Under the pieces are notes generated by a model, which did no database searches, was not told the origin of the DNA, and saw only the letters and a list, made by a program, of their open reading frames with translations. 8,109 nt of DNA from JBCBCP01 sp039178165 (GTDB lineage: Bacteria; Pseudomonadota; Alphaproteobacteria; Rhodobacterales; Rhodobacteraceae): contig JBCDFL010000152.1 of assembly GCA_039178165.1 (NCBI GenBank), positions 1 through 8,109 of the forward strand, given 5' to 3'. Within the stretch, counting starts at the first letter, position 1, and the number at the start of each line of letters is the position of its first letter. Made by a program: the position numbers and the translations under genes. This document shows positions 1-6,515 of this stretch, one piece after another.

Positions 1-590
1 CGGTCGCGGGCTACCCGGCCTTCCGCACCTCCGCCGCGTCAGTCGAGGACGGCGATTTCCCGCAGATAGAAGTGCTGGAGGATGGCGGCGTCTTTGCCCT
101 GCGCCTCGACGGCACCAGCCCCGCGCGCCCGGCCACCTACGACGAGGCGGCGGACGATGTCCAAGCGCTCTACGAGGCGGCCGCGCTGGAGGAGGTGTTG
201 CGCGCGCAAGCGGATGCCGCCCTGCCCCAACTGCGAAGCGGCGCGGAGCCGGAGAGCCTCGGCCTGACCCCGCGCAGCGAACCGGAGCTGACCCGATCCT
301 CTTTCCTGCCCGGCGCGCCGCCCACGCTCGTCACCCGCATCTTCGAGCTTGAGGTGGGCGATCTGGAAGTCGTCGACGCGTTCGGCGCAGTCCTGATCGT
401 GCGGCTCGACAGCGTCACGCCGGCCTCGGAAAACCCCGAAGTGGATGCGATCCGCGAACAGCTCCAGGCGCAGGTGAGCCAAAGCCTCGGCCAGAACCTG
501 CTCGAGGTCTACACCGACCAGACGCTGCTGCGCGCGGGCCAACGCATCGACCAGCGCGCGCTGCAGGCCGTGCACGTGAACTTCCCCTGA
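1..590 (+). CDS. Peptidyl-prolyl isomerase / SurA-PpiD-like periplasmic chaperone, C-terminal part (5' end outside window)
   Basis: This is the last 195 codons of a gene that enters from the left; the frame is open from base 3 and ends at TGA 588-590. The visible part has the alternating pattern of a PpiD/SurA-like C-terminus: a strand-type segment (VFALRLDGTSPARP), a charged alpha-helical stretch rich in Ala, Glu and Gln, a short strand pair (GAVLIVRLDSVTP), and a final amphipathic helix with Gln-rich turns (REQLQAQVSQSLGQ). Proteins of this family are membrane-anchored or periplasmic folding helpers for outer-membrane and exported proteins. The parvulin catalytic domain would lie upstream and is not seen, so isomerase activity is inferred. 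In Rhodobacteraceae a gene of this type commonly sits just before trpE, which supports the call. The stop overlaps the trpE start by one base (TGATG), so the two are probably co-translated. There is no similarity-independent proof of family. Confidence 0.75.
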   Translation, partial: VAGYPAFRTSAASVEDGDFPQIEVLEDGGVFALRLDGTSPARPATYDEAADDVQALYEAAALEEVLRAQADAALPQLRSGAEPESLGLTPRSEPELTRSSFLPGAPPTLVTRIFELEVGDLEVVDAFGAVLIVRLDSVTPASENPEVDAIREQLQAQVSQSLGQNLLEVYTDQTLLRAGQRIDQRALQAVHVNFP

Positions 591-2101
591 TGGCAGCACT
601 GACCCCCGATTTCGACGCTTTCGCCGCGCGCTACGAGGCGGGCGAGAACCAGGTTGTCTTCGCCCGACTTGCCGCCGATCTGGACACGCCCGTGTCGCTG
701 ATGCTGAAGCTGACAGGCGCGGCGGAGAATGCCTTCGTGCTGGAATCCGTCACGGGCGGAGAGGTGCGGGGGCGGTATTCCATCATCGGGATGAAGCCCG
801 ACGTGATCTGGCGTTGCCGCGCCGAGCGGGCCGAGATCAACCGCGATGCGCGCTTCGACGCCGCCGCCTTCACGGCCGAAGCGGCCGCCCCCCTCGACAG
901 CCTGCGCGCGCTGATCGCGGCCAGCCGGATCGACCTGCCGGAGGGCCTGCCCCAGGCCGCCGCAGGCCTCTTCGGCTATCTGGGCTACGACATGGTCCGC
1001 CATGTCGAGCATTTGCCCGATGTGAACCCCGACCCGCTGGGCCTGCCCGACGCGATCATGCTGCGCCCGTCGGTCATCGCTGTCCTCGACGGTGTGAAGG
1101 GGGAAGTGACGGTCGTCGCCCCCGCCTGGGCCGGCAGCGGGCAATCCGCGCGCGCGGCCTATGCCCAGGCCGCCGAGCGGGTGATGGACGCCGTGCGGGA
1201 TCTGGAACGCGCAATGCCGCAGGACACGCTGCTGCTGGCCGATGCGGAGCCGGCGCCGGAGCCCGTGTCGAACTTCACCAAAGACGCCTATCTGGCCGCG
1301 GTGGAGCGGGCCAGGGATTATATCCGCGCGGGCGACATCTTTCAGGTCGTGCCCTCGCAACGCTGGGCGCAGCCGTTCAAGCTGCCGCCCTTCGCGCTCT
1401 ACCGTTCCCTGCGGCGCACGAACCCGTCGCCCTTCATGTTCTATTTCAACTTCGGCGGCTTCCAGGTCATCGGCGCCAGCCCCGAAATCCTCGTGCGCGT
1501 CTTCGGCTCCGAAGTCACGATCCGCCCCATCGCCGGCACCCGGCCCCGCGGCGCGACGCCGGAAGAGGACAACGCGCTGGAGGCCGACCTGCTCGCCGAC
1601 GAGAAGGAACTGGCCGAACATCTCATGCTGCTCGATCTTGGGCGCAACGATGTGGGCCGCGTCGCGCGGATTGGCACCGTGCGACCTACGGAAGAGTTCA
1701 TCGTGGAGCGGTACAGCCACGTGATGCACATCGTCTCCAACGTGGTGGGCGAGCTGGCGGAGGGCTGCGACGCGCTGGAGGCGTTCTGCGCCGGGATGCC
1801 CGCCGGCACCGTGTCGGGCGCCCCCAAGGTCCGCGCGATGGAGATCATCGACGAGCTCGAGCCGGAAAAGCGCGGCGTCTACGGCGGCGGTGTGGGGTAT
1901 TTCAGCGCGGGCGGCGACATGGACATGTGCATCGCCCTGCGCACCGCGGTGGTCCAGGACGAGACGCTGTATATCCAGGCGGGCGGCGGCGTAGTCTACG
2001 ACAGCGACCCGGAGGCCGAATTCATGGAAACGGTGCACAAATCGGGTGCCATCCGCCGCGCGGCCGAAGATGCGGCGCGCTTTGCCGGCGGCGGGAACTA
2101 G
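590..2101 (+). CDS. trpE: Anthranilate synthase component I (chorismate-binding subunit)
   Basis: 503 residues, the normal size for a stand-alone TrpE. It converts chorismate plus ammonia (channelled from TrpG) to anthranilate, the first committed step of tryptophan synthesis, in the cytosol. The N-terminal domain (about 27-165) holds the tryptophan feedback region, with VLES at 50-53 and RYSIIG at 62-67. The chorismate-binding domain (about 228-488) has GASPEILVRV (295-304), PIAGTRPRG (313-321), HLMLLDLGRNDVGRVA (344-359), SHVMHIVSNVVG (376-387), GTVSGAPKVRAMEIIDELEP (406-425) and GGGVVYDSDPEAEF (465-478). These are the classic chorismate-utilising enzyme motifs, and the PIAGTRPRG form fits TrpE. 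The ATG at 590 overlaps the upstream stop and has no obvious Shine-Dalgarno sequence, so translation probably depends on coupling to the isomerase gene. There is no leader peptide or attenuator between the two. It is not fused to TrpG, unlike the TrpE(G) of rhizobia. The partner trpG lies 2.8 kb downstream. Confidence 0.97.
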   Translation: MAALTPDFDAFAARYEAGENQVVFARLAADLDTPVSLMLKLTGAAENAFVLESVTGGEVRGRYSIIGMKPDVIWRCRAERAEINRDARFDAAAFTAEAAAPLDSLRALIAASRIDLPEGLPQAAAGLFGYLGYDMVRHVEHLPDVNPDPLGLPDAIMLRPSVIAVLDGVKGEVTVVAPAWAGSGQSARAAYAQAAERVMDAVRDLERAMPQDTLLLADAEPAPEPVSNFTKDAYLAAVERARDYIRAGDIFQVVPSQRWAQPFKLPPFALYRSLRRTNPSPFMFYFNFGGFQVIGASPEILVRVFGSEVTIRPIAGTRPRGATPEEDNALEADLLADEKELAEHLMLLDLGRNDVGRVARIGTVRPTEEFIVERYSHVMHIVSNVVGELAEGCDALEAFCAGMPAGTVSGAPKVRAMEIIDELEPEKRGVYGGGVGYFSAGGDMDMCIALRTAVVQDETLYIQAGGGVVYDSDPEAEFMETVHKSGAIRRAAEDAARFAGGGN

Positions 2102-2120
2102 AGCGGGTTGCGACGTCCGC

Positions 2121-2149
2121 CTGGGGGGCCAGCCCCCCAGACCCCCTGG
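2121..2149 (+). repeat. GC-rich palindromic repeat element, copy 1
   Basis: Bases 2121-2140 form a perfect hairpin: stem CTGGGGGG / CCCCCCAG around the loop CCAG. It is followed by ACCCCCTGG (2141-2149), which can pair with the same G-run as an alternative fold. A second copy with the same CCAG loop and the same trailing C-run lies in reverse orientation in the trpD-trpC gap (6516-6563). Downstream, GGATATTTATCACCCAAAGA (2205-2224) resembles the flank of that second copy, as if this copy had been split by about 55 bases. I associate elements of this form with intergenic regions of Rhodobacteraceae, but that is memory, not a search. There is no T-tract, so it is not a standard intrinsic terminator. 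Confidence 0.65.
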
Positions 2150-2152
2150 CCA

Positions 2153-2197
2153 GCGCGCTTCGCGCATAGCCCCGGCAGCATGGTGCTTCGCACCGTG
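2153..2197 (+). other. Two short hairpins in the trpE downstream gap
   Basis: GCGCG-CTT-CGCGC at 2153-2165 is a perfect 5-bp stem. CATGGTGC-TTC-GCACCGTG at 2179-2197 is an 8-bp stem with one G-T pair. With the repeat at 2121-2140 they make three hairpins in a row after trpE. They could mark the 3' end of the trpE message or protect it from exonucleases. Neither is followed by a T-run, so termination is not shown. Confidence 0.45.
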
Positions 2198-2220
2198 GGA
2201 GAGGGGATATTTATCACCCA

Positions 2221-2230
2221 AAGAAGGAGG
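2221..2230 (+). promoter_or_regulatory. Ribosome binding site that decides the GTG start at 2235
   Basis: AAGAAGGAGG is a near-perfect Shine-Dalgarno sequence ending four bases before GTG 2235. The same frame stays open upstream into trpE, but the ATG near 2046 lies inside the trpE coding region and lacks such a site, so the GTG is the likely start. Confidence 0.8.
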
Positions 2231-2234
2231 GGCC

Positions 2235-3272
2235 GTGGCGCGAGATTGGTTTGAGTTTGGCGGTCTAGAGGTTGCGCCTGGGACGCGGCAGCTGATTGAG
2301 TTGCCCGTGTCCATCTTGCCGGACCACACCCATGTTGGCCTGCGCTGCGAGGTCATCCATGGCAAACGGGACGGGCCGGTCGCTTTCGTGTCGGCAGCCG
2401 TGCACGGCGACGAGGTGATCGGGGTGGAGATTTGCCGCCGGCTGCTGCGCACCGCGCAGATGGACAGCCTGCGCGGAACGCTGATCGTCGTGCCGGTCGT
2501 CAACGCCTTCGGCTTTCTGCGCGGCAGCCGGTATCTGCCCGACCGGCGCGATCTGAACCGGTGCTTTCCCGGCTCGCCCGGTGGCAGCCTGGGCGCGCGG
2601 CTGGCGCATATCTTTCTGAACGATGTCGTGCTGCGCTGCGCCTTCGGGATCGACCTGCATTCGGCGGCGGTGCAGCGGACCAACCTGCCGCAGATCCGCG
2701 TCTCTCCGGGCGATGCGGCGACGGCCCAGATGGCGCGCAGCTTCGGCGCGCCGGTCATCCTGACCTCCCCCCTGCGGGACGGCAGCTTGCGGGGGGAGGC
2801 CGCAGCGCGCGGCACGCCCGTCCTGCTCTACGAGGCGGGCGAGGGTCTGCGCTTTGACGAAATGGCGGTGCGGGCGGGGGTCGCGGGCATCCTGCGGGTG
2901 CTGCGCGACGCGGCGATGCTGCCGGCCAAAGGGATCGCGCGGGCCAAAGCGCCCTCGCTCCTCTGCGCTAAGTCGGGCTGGCTGCGCGCGCCGGCGGGTG
3001 GGCTGTTGCGCACCTTCCGCGCCGAAGGCGATGTGGTGGCGGAGGGTGACGTGCTCGCGGCGGTGTCCGACCCGTTCGGCGCCGGAGAGGAGGAGATCGT
3101 CACCCCCGGCCCCGGCATCTTGATCGGCCGTGCGGTCATGCCGGTGGTCAATGAAGGCGACGCGATCTTTCACCTGGCGGAGCTGAGCCCTCAAGCCGAT
3201 GCGGACAGCGCGTTGGCCCTCGCGGCCCAGTTGGAGGCGGATCCGCTCTTCGACGAGGACGAGATCATTTAG
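2235..3272 (+). CDS. Succinylglutamate desuccinylase/aspartoacylase family zinc deacylase (M14-type)
   Basis: 345 residues from a GTG start with a strong ribosome binding site. The AstE/AspA (PF04952-type) metal site is visible: HGDE at 57-60 gives the first His and Glu ligands, DLHS at 140-143 gives the second His, NRCFPG at 108-113 matches the substrate-binding Asn-Arg segment, and LYEAGEG at 198-204 carries the probable catalytic Glu200. Residues about 245-315 form a second, beta-rich domain (GWLRAPAGGLLR, GDVVAEGDVLAAV, TPGPGILIGR, VNEGDAIFHL) like the barrel-sandwich domain usual at the C-terminus of this family. It has no MKM-type lysine motif, so lipoylation or biotinylation is not expected. 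The tail is acidic. Members remove acyl groups from amino acids or related amines; the substrate cannot be told from the sequence. No arginine-succinyl pathway genes are nearby, so AstE itself is unlikely. It lies 133 bases after trpE, which leaves co-transcription open. Confidence 0.88.
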   Translation: MARDWFEFGGLEVAPGTRQLIELPVSILPDHTHVGLRCEVIHGKRDGPVAFVSAAVHGDEVIGVEICRRLLRTAQMDSLRGTLIVVPVVNAFGFLRGSRYLPDRRDLNRCFPGSPGGSLGARLAHIFLNDVVLRCAFGIDLHSAAVQRTNLPQIRVSPGDAATAQMARSFGAPVILTSPLRDGSLRGEAAARGTPVLLYEAGEGLRFDEMAVRAGVAGILRVLRDAAMLPAKGIARAKAPSLLCAKSGWLRAPAGGLLRTFRAEGDVVAEGDVLAAVSDPFGAGEEEIVTPGPGILIGRAVMPVVNEGDAIFHLAELSPQADADSALALAAQLEADPLFDEDEII

Positions 3273-3298
3273 CCGCACCGCGCGAGGGTCGAGGCGAT

Positions 3299-4777
3299 CT
3301 AGCCGTCCTGCGCGACCTGCGCCGCCAGCACGGCGGAGACGGGCGCCAGCGCCACGCGGCTCGCGCGGTCCTGAAGGCCCCAGAGGAGCAAAGCGCTGAT
3401 CGTGTCGGCGCGCACCCGGCCCAGCATCACCACCCCGTTTTCCTGCCCCGCGCGGAACGCAGCCTGGTCCAAAAAGCGGCGGATGACCGCGGGTTTTTGC
3501 CCGGCGCTGTCGAAGTCGCGGAAGATTGGCGCGGCGGGCACGCCGTCGCGGACCGCGAGTTTTTGCGCGGTGTTCAGGCCCTTCGATTGCAGCACCAGCC
3601 CGTGGCCGCTATCGGCCAGGATCGCGCGGGTCTGGCCGGCGATCTCCGTGCTCGATTGCAGGCCGCTGCCGGTTCCCTCGAGCACGCCAAGCGCTTCGGG
3701 CACCGCCGCCAACGCTGCGGCAAGTGTAACTTCCACATCCGATGGAGTGGCGGCAGCGGGCACGTCGGTCATGGCCAGCACCTCGAACCCTTCGGCGCGG
3801 AAGGCAGCGGCCCGCTCGGCGGCGTCCGGGAGGTTTGCATCGACGGCGAAGCTGAGCGCGTAGGGAAAGCTGCTCAGCGCGGCGAGGCCGATGGGCCCGT
3901 TGGCCGGCGCGGTACCGTCGTCGATCAAAACGATGGCCATGAGAGGCTTGTCTTCGGGGTTGTCGAATGCGGCGGCAAACGCCTCTACCGGACGGGGACC
4001 GGCGGGCGTGGCTGCCGTGTCGTCGCGGTCCACGAGGGAGCCTGCGGGTGTGCCGATGCTCGGGCTCGGCGCCAGCGCAAGCGCTTCGCCCGTATCTTCC
4101 GTGTCCGCCTGCGGCGCGGCTGGGGCCTCTTCGGCCGGCACGTCTGCAATTGGTGTATCAGCGGGGGCGTCCGCGACGGGCGTGTCGGCGGGCGCTTCCT
4201 CAGTCGGCGCTTCCGCCGCGGGCGCCTCTGCGACGGGTGTATCCGCGGGCATATCTTCCGGCGCGGTCTCAGACGCCGGCTCGTCAGCCTCCGCAGTTTG
4301 CGGCAAAGCTGGCGCGTCGGGCGCTTCGGGCTGGGGCGGTTGCGCGGGGTCGGTCGAAATTGACAGCTCTGCGGCGCCATCGGTCCCGGGCTGGGGCGCG
4401 GTGGGTGCGGTGCCGCTCGGCGCGGGACGGGGCTCGGGCGTTTCAACCTGAGCGGCGCCATCGCCCGGCACAGGCGGGGCCTGCAGGGCCGGCGCGGTGC
4501 CCGTCTGGGGCCGCGCGGGATTTTCGGTGACGTCCGGATCGACCGCCGCGCTTTGCACGTCCGGCGCGGCCGGGCTGCCGGAGCCTGCGGTCGCCAAATC
4601 CGCATCGGGCGCGACGTCCGACGCGGCGGCCGGGCTTTCGCTGGGCGCTGGCGCCGGCCCCGGCGCATCGCCGGGCTGCGGCTGCGGCGCCGTGCCCGCA
4701 ACGATGGACGCCACCGCCGCCGCGCCCACGCTCAACACACCGCCCCATACCAGGCCGCTCAAAAACCCTCTTGCCAT
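3299..4777 (-). CDS. yibQ: Exported divergent polysaccharide deacetylase (YibQ) family protein with long Pro/Ala linker, probably catalytically degenerate
   Basis: 492 residues from the ATG at 4777. It opens with a signal-anchor (residues 4-30, MARGFLSGLVWGG then an Ala/Val-rich core), so the protein is probably periplasmic or inner-membrane tethered. Residues about 31-275 are low-complexity Pro, Ala, Glu and Asp with PADTP repeats. Residues about 278-490 match the divergent polysaccharide deacetylase fold: AIVLIDDGTA (281-290), FPYALSFAVD (304-313), GFEVLAMTDVP (330-340), IFRDFD (418-423) and a final GRVRADTISALL (453-464). In typical YibQ proteins the third and last of these motifs carry histidines (HLPM-type, GHPRPET), and NHMGS is a further His motif. 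Here they read AMTDVP, EGTGSG (367-372) and GRVRADT, so hydrolase activity is doubtful. An in-frame ATG at 4834 would add 19 residues. I prefer 4777 because the signal peptide then begins normally and a candidate -10 lies just above 4834. A yibQ between trpE and trpG is known from Rhodobacter sphaeroides. Confidence 0.82.
   Translation of the reverse strand: MARGFLSGLVWGGVLSVGAAAVASIVAGTAPQPQPGDAPGPAPAPSESPAAASDVAPDADLATAGSGSPAAPDVQSAAVDPDVTENPARPQTGTAPALQAPPVPGDGAAQVETPEPRPAPSGTAPTAPQPGTDGAAELSISTDPAQPPQPEAPDAPALPQTAEADEPASETAPEDMPADTPVAEAPAAEAPTEEAPADTPVADAPADTPIADVPAEEAPAAPQADTEDTGEALALAPSPSIGTPAGSLVDRDDTAATPAGPRPVEAFAAAFDNPEDKPLMAIVLIDDGTAPANGPIGLAALSSFPYALSFAVDANLPDAAERAAAFRAEGFEVLAMTDVPAAATPSDVEVTLAAALAAVPEALGVLEGTGSGLQSSTEIAGQTRAILADSGHGLVLQSKGLNTAQKLAVRDGVPAAPIFRDFDSAGQKPAVIRRFLDQAAFRAGQENGVVMLGRVRADTISALLLWGLQDRASRVALAPVSAVLAAQVAQDG
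4112..4264 (-). repeat. Degenerate in-gene repeats encoding PADTP / EEAPA units
   Basis: Residues 172-222 of the YibQ-like protein hold three PADTP units (177-181, 196-200, 205-209) alternating with EAPA and EEAPA units. The DNA copies are imperfect (for example GACGGGCGTGTCGGCGGGCG and GACGGGTGTATCCGCGGGCA on the plus strand), so the array is old or diverging. Such Pro/Ala/acidic arrays make extended, flexible periplasmic spacers and often differ in length between strains. Confidence 0.6.
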
Positions 4778-4844
4778 GCCGATCACCCGTCTGCCGCTCG
4801 CCCCCCCTTGACGCGCACGGCGCGGAGGGATCATCTATGCCGCG

Positions 4845-4850
4845 CTTATA
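4845..4850 (-). promoter_or_regulatory. Possible -10 box for the minus-strand YibQ-like gene
   Basis: Read on the minus strand this is TATAAG, five of six matches to TATAAT, in a region that is otherwise very GC-rich. No good -35 box is seen 16-19 bases further upstream. If it is used, transcription would begin near 4838, leaving about 60 bases of leader before the ATG at 4777 and almost none before the ATG at 4834. This is one reason to favour the shorter protein. Confidence 0.3.
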
Positions 4851-4859
4851 CCCCGAGGC

Positions 4860-4871
4860 AGGCCGCGGCCT
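4860..4871. promoter_or_regulatory. 12-bp perfect palindrome in the divergent yibQ/trpG intergenic region
   Basis: AGGCCGCGGCCT reads the same on both strands. It lies between the divergent YibQ-like gene and trpG, 10-21 bases upstream of the TATAAG on the minus strand and 47 bases before the trpG start. GAGGC (4855-4859) and GCCTC (4868-4872) also form an overlapping inverted repeat, followed by TACTCTTTT. It could be a repressor operator or a weak hairpin; chance is possible in GC-rich DNA. Confidence 0.3.
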
Positions 4872-4918
4872 CTACTCTTTTCGTAGCTTGGGGCTTTTTC
4901 ACGGGGACGGATGCCGCC

Positions 4919-5500
4919 ATGCTGCTGCTGATCGATAATTACGACAGCTTTACCTACAATTTGGTCCACTATGTCGGCGCGTTGGGGATCGAGGTGAAGG
5001 TGCACCGCAACGATGCGCTCGACGTTCAGGCCGCGATGGCGCTGCGCCCCGCGGGCATCCTGCTGTCCCCGGGCCCCTGCACGCCGAACGAGGCGGGGAT
5101 TTGCCTGGCGCTGGTCGAAGCGGCGGCAGAGACGGGCATTCCTCTAATGGGCGTGTGCCTCGGGCACCAAAGCATCGGCCAGGCCTTTGGGGGCCAGGTC
5201 GTGCGCGCGCCCGACATCGTGCACGGCAAATTGGGCAAGATGCACCACACAGCCTCAGGCCTCTTTGCCGGGCTGCCGACGCCCTTCGATGCCACGCGCT
5301 ACCACTCGCTGATCGTCGAGCGGGAGAGTCTGCCCGAGTGCCTGGAGATCACGGCGGAGCTCGAAGACGGCACGATCATGGGCCTCCAGCACCGCGATCT
5401 GCCGATCCACGGCGTGCAGTTCCACCCCGAAAGCATCCGCTCCGAGCACGGGCACGCGCTGTTGCGCAACTTCACCGACACGCTGGCGGTGCCCGCATGA
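4919..5500 (+). CDS. trpG: Anthranilate synthase component II (glutamine amidotransferase)
   Basis: 193 residues, full length for TrpG. It hydrolyses glutamine and passes ammonia to TrpE; it might also serve 4-amino-4-deoxychorismate synthase as PabA, as in some bacteria with a single copy. Class I amidotransferase motifs are complete: LLIDNYDSFTYNLVHY (3-18), LLSPGPCTPNEAG (48-60, oxyanion-strand region), GVCLGHQSIGQAFGG (78-92) with nucleophile Cys80, the TrpG/PabA-specific HHTASGLF (109-116) and RYHSL (127-131), and GVQFHPESI (165-173) with His169 and Glu171 completing the triad. The frame is open for hundreds of bases upstream, but the family start is at the ATG at 4919, with GGGGACGG (4903-4910) as a modest ribosome binding site. 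The last four bases overlap trpD (ATGA). No Trp-rich leader peptide is visible in the 141-base gap upstream. Confidence 0.97.
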   Translation: MLLLIDNYDSFTYNLVHYVGALGIEVKVHRNDALDVQAAMALRPAGILLSPGPCTPNEAGICLALVEAAAETGIPLMGVCLGHQSIGQAFGGQVVRAPDIVHGKLGKMHHTASGLFAGLPTPFDATRYHSLIVERESLPECLEITAELEDGTIMGLQHRDLPIHGVQFHPESIRSEHGHALLRNFTDTLAVPA

Positions 5501-6513
5501 GCGACGCGCTGAAGCCGCTGATCGACGCGGCGGCCCAAGGCCCGCTGAGCCGGGAACAGGCGGAGGCGGCCTTCCAGATCCTCTTCGACGGGGAGGCGAC
5601 GCCCAGCCAGATCGGCGGGCTTTTGATGGCGCTGCGCACGCGGGGTGAAAGCGTGGACGAATACGCCGCCGCCGCCGCCGTGATGCGCGCCAAATGCAAC
5701 CGCGTCACCGCACCCGAGGGCGCCATCGACATCGTCGGCACGGGCGGGGACGGCAAGGGCACGCTCAACATCTCCACCGCGACGGCCTTCGTCGTGGCGG
5801 GCGCCGGCGTGCCCGTGGCCAAGCACGGGAACCGCAACCTGTCGTCCAAATCCGGCGCAGCGGATGCGCTGACGCAGATGGGCGCGCAGGTCATGGTCGG
5901 CCCCGCGGTGGTCGAACGGGCGCTGGCGGAGGCCGGGATCGGCTTCATGATGGCGCCCATGCATCACCCCGCCATCGCCCATGTCATGCCCACACGGGCA
6001 GAACTGGGCACGCGCACCATCTTCAACATCCTCGGCCCGCTCACCAACCCTGCGGGCGTGAAGCGGCAGCTCACCGGCGCGTTTTCCCGCGATCTGATCC
6101 GTCCCATGGCCGAAACGCTGGGCCAATTGGGCACCGACGCGGCCTGGCTGGTCCACGGCAGCGACGGCACGGACGAGTTGACGATCACCGGCATCAGCTG
6201 GGTCGCCGCGCTGGAGAACCACATCATCACCGAGATCGAAGTCCACCCCGAAGAGGCTGGCCTGCCCGTGCACCCGTTCGAGGCGATCGTCGGCGGCAGC
6301 CCCGAAGAGAACGCGCACGCCTTCCGCGCGCTTCTGGACGGCGCGCCCTCCGCCTATCGCGACGCGGTGCTTTTGAACGCCGCCGCCGGGCTGAAGGTCG
6401 CGGGCACGACCGCCGATCTGAAGGACGGCGTTGCCCTGGCCGCCCAAAGCATCGATAGCGGCGCGGCCAAGGCCAAGCTCGAAGCGATGGCGCGCGTGAC
6501 GCAAACCGCTTAG
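5497..6513 (+). CDS. trpD: Anthranilate phosphoribosyltransferase
   Basis: 338 residues, the usual TrpD length. It transfers phosphoribosyl from PRPP to anthranilate. The N-terminal helical part (1-65) is followed by the PRPP/magnesium loop GTGGDGKGTLNIST (81-94), the KHGNR segment (109-113) and SSKSGAADAL (116-125), then RTIFNILGPLTNP, which contributes to the substrate channel, and HGSDGTDELT near the middle of the C-terminal half. All diagnostic motifs of the family are intact. The start ATG at 5497 overlaps the trpG stop by four bases (ATGA), the usual sign of translational coupling. The reading frame extends upstream inside trpG, but that part is a shadow. It ends at TAG 6511-6513, immediately before the palindromic element that separates it from trpC. 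Confidence 0.97.
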   Translation: MSDALKPLIDAAAQGPLSREQAEAAFQILFDGEATPSQIGGLLMALRTRGESVDEYAAAAAVMRAKCNRVTAPEGAIDIVGTGGDGKGTLNISTATAFVVAGAGVPVAKHGNRNLSSKSGAADALTQMGAQVMVGPAVVERALAEAGIGFMMAPMHHPAIAHVMPTRAELGTRTIFNILGPLTNPAGVKRQLTGAFSRDLIRPMAETLGQLGTDAAWLVHGSDGTDELTITGISWVAALENHIITEIEVHPEEAGLPVHPFEAIVGGSPEENAHAFRALLDGAPSAYRDAVLLNAAAGLKVAGTTADLKDGVALAAQSIDSGAAKAKLEAMARVTQTA

Positions 6514-6515
6514 TC

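Noticed and set aside
814..2169. A 451-codon plus-strand open frame inside trpE
   Set aside because: It lies in a different frame of trpE with very Arg/Gly-rich translation; it is a shadow of the GC3-biased coding sequence.
509..2815. A 768-codon open frame on the minus strand covering trpE and the deacylase gene
   Set aside because: It is antisense to two well-supported genes, is rich in Arg and His as mirror frames of GC-rich genes usually are, and shows no family motif.
3273..3298. A bidirectional terminator between the convergent deacylase and YibQ-like genes
   Set aside because: The 26 bases contain no clear inverted repeat and no T-run on either strand.
3497..4530. Several plus-strand open frames opposite the YibQ-like gene
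   Set aside because: They are low-complexity mirror frames (Ser/Ala/Gly or Arg-rich) of the Pro/Ala linker and do not look like real proteins.
4808..4836. TTGACG followed by a possible -10 as a trpG promoter
   Set aside because: The -35 looks good, but at 16-18 base spacing the -10 candidates match at only two of six positions, and it overlaps the N-terminal coding option of the minus-strand gene. Not strong enough to list.
4837..4960. A short open frame from ATG 4837 as a possible trp leader peptide
   Set aside because: Its translation has no Trp codons before it runs into trpG out of frame, and no terminator/antiterminator pair is seen.
5299..6504. A 401-codon minus-strand open frame across trpG and trpD
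   Set aside because: It is antisense to intact trp genes, has no recognisable motif, and has shadow-type composition.
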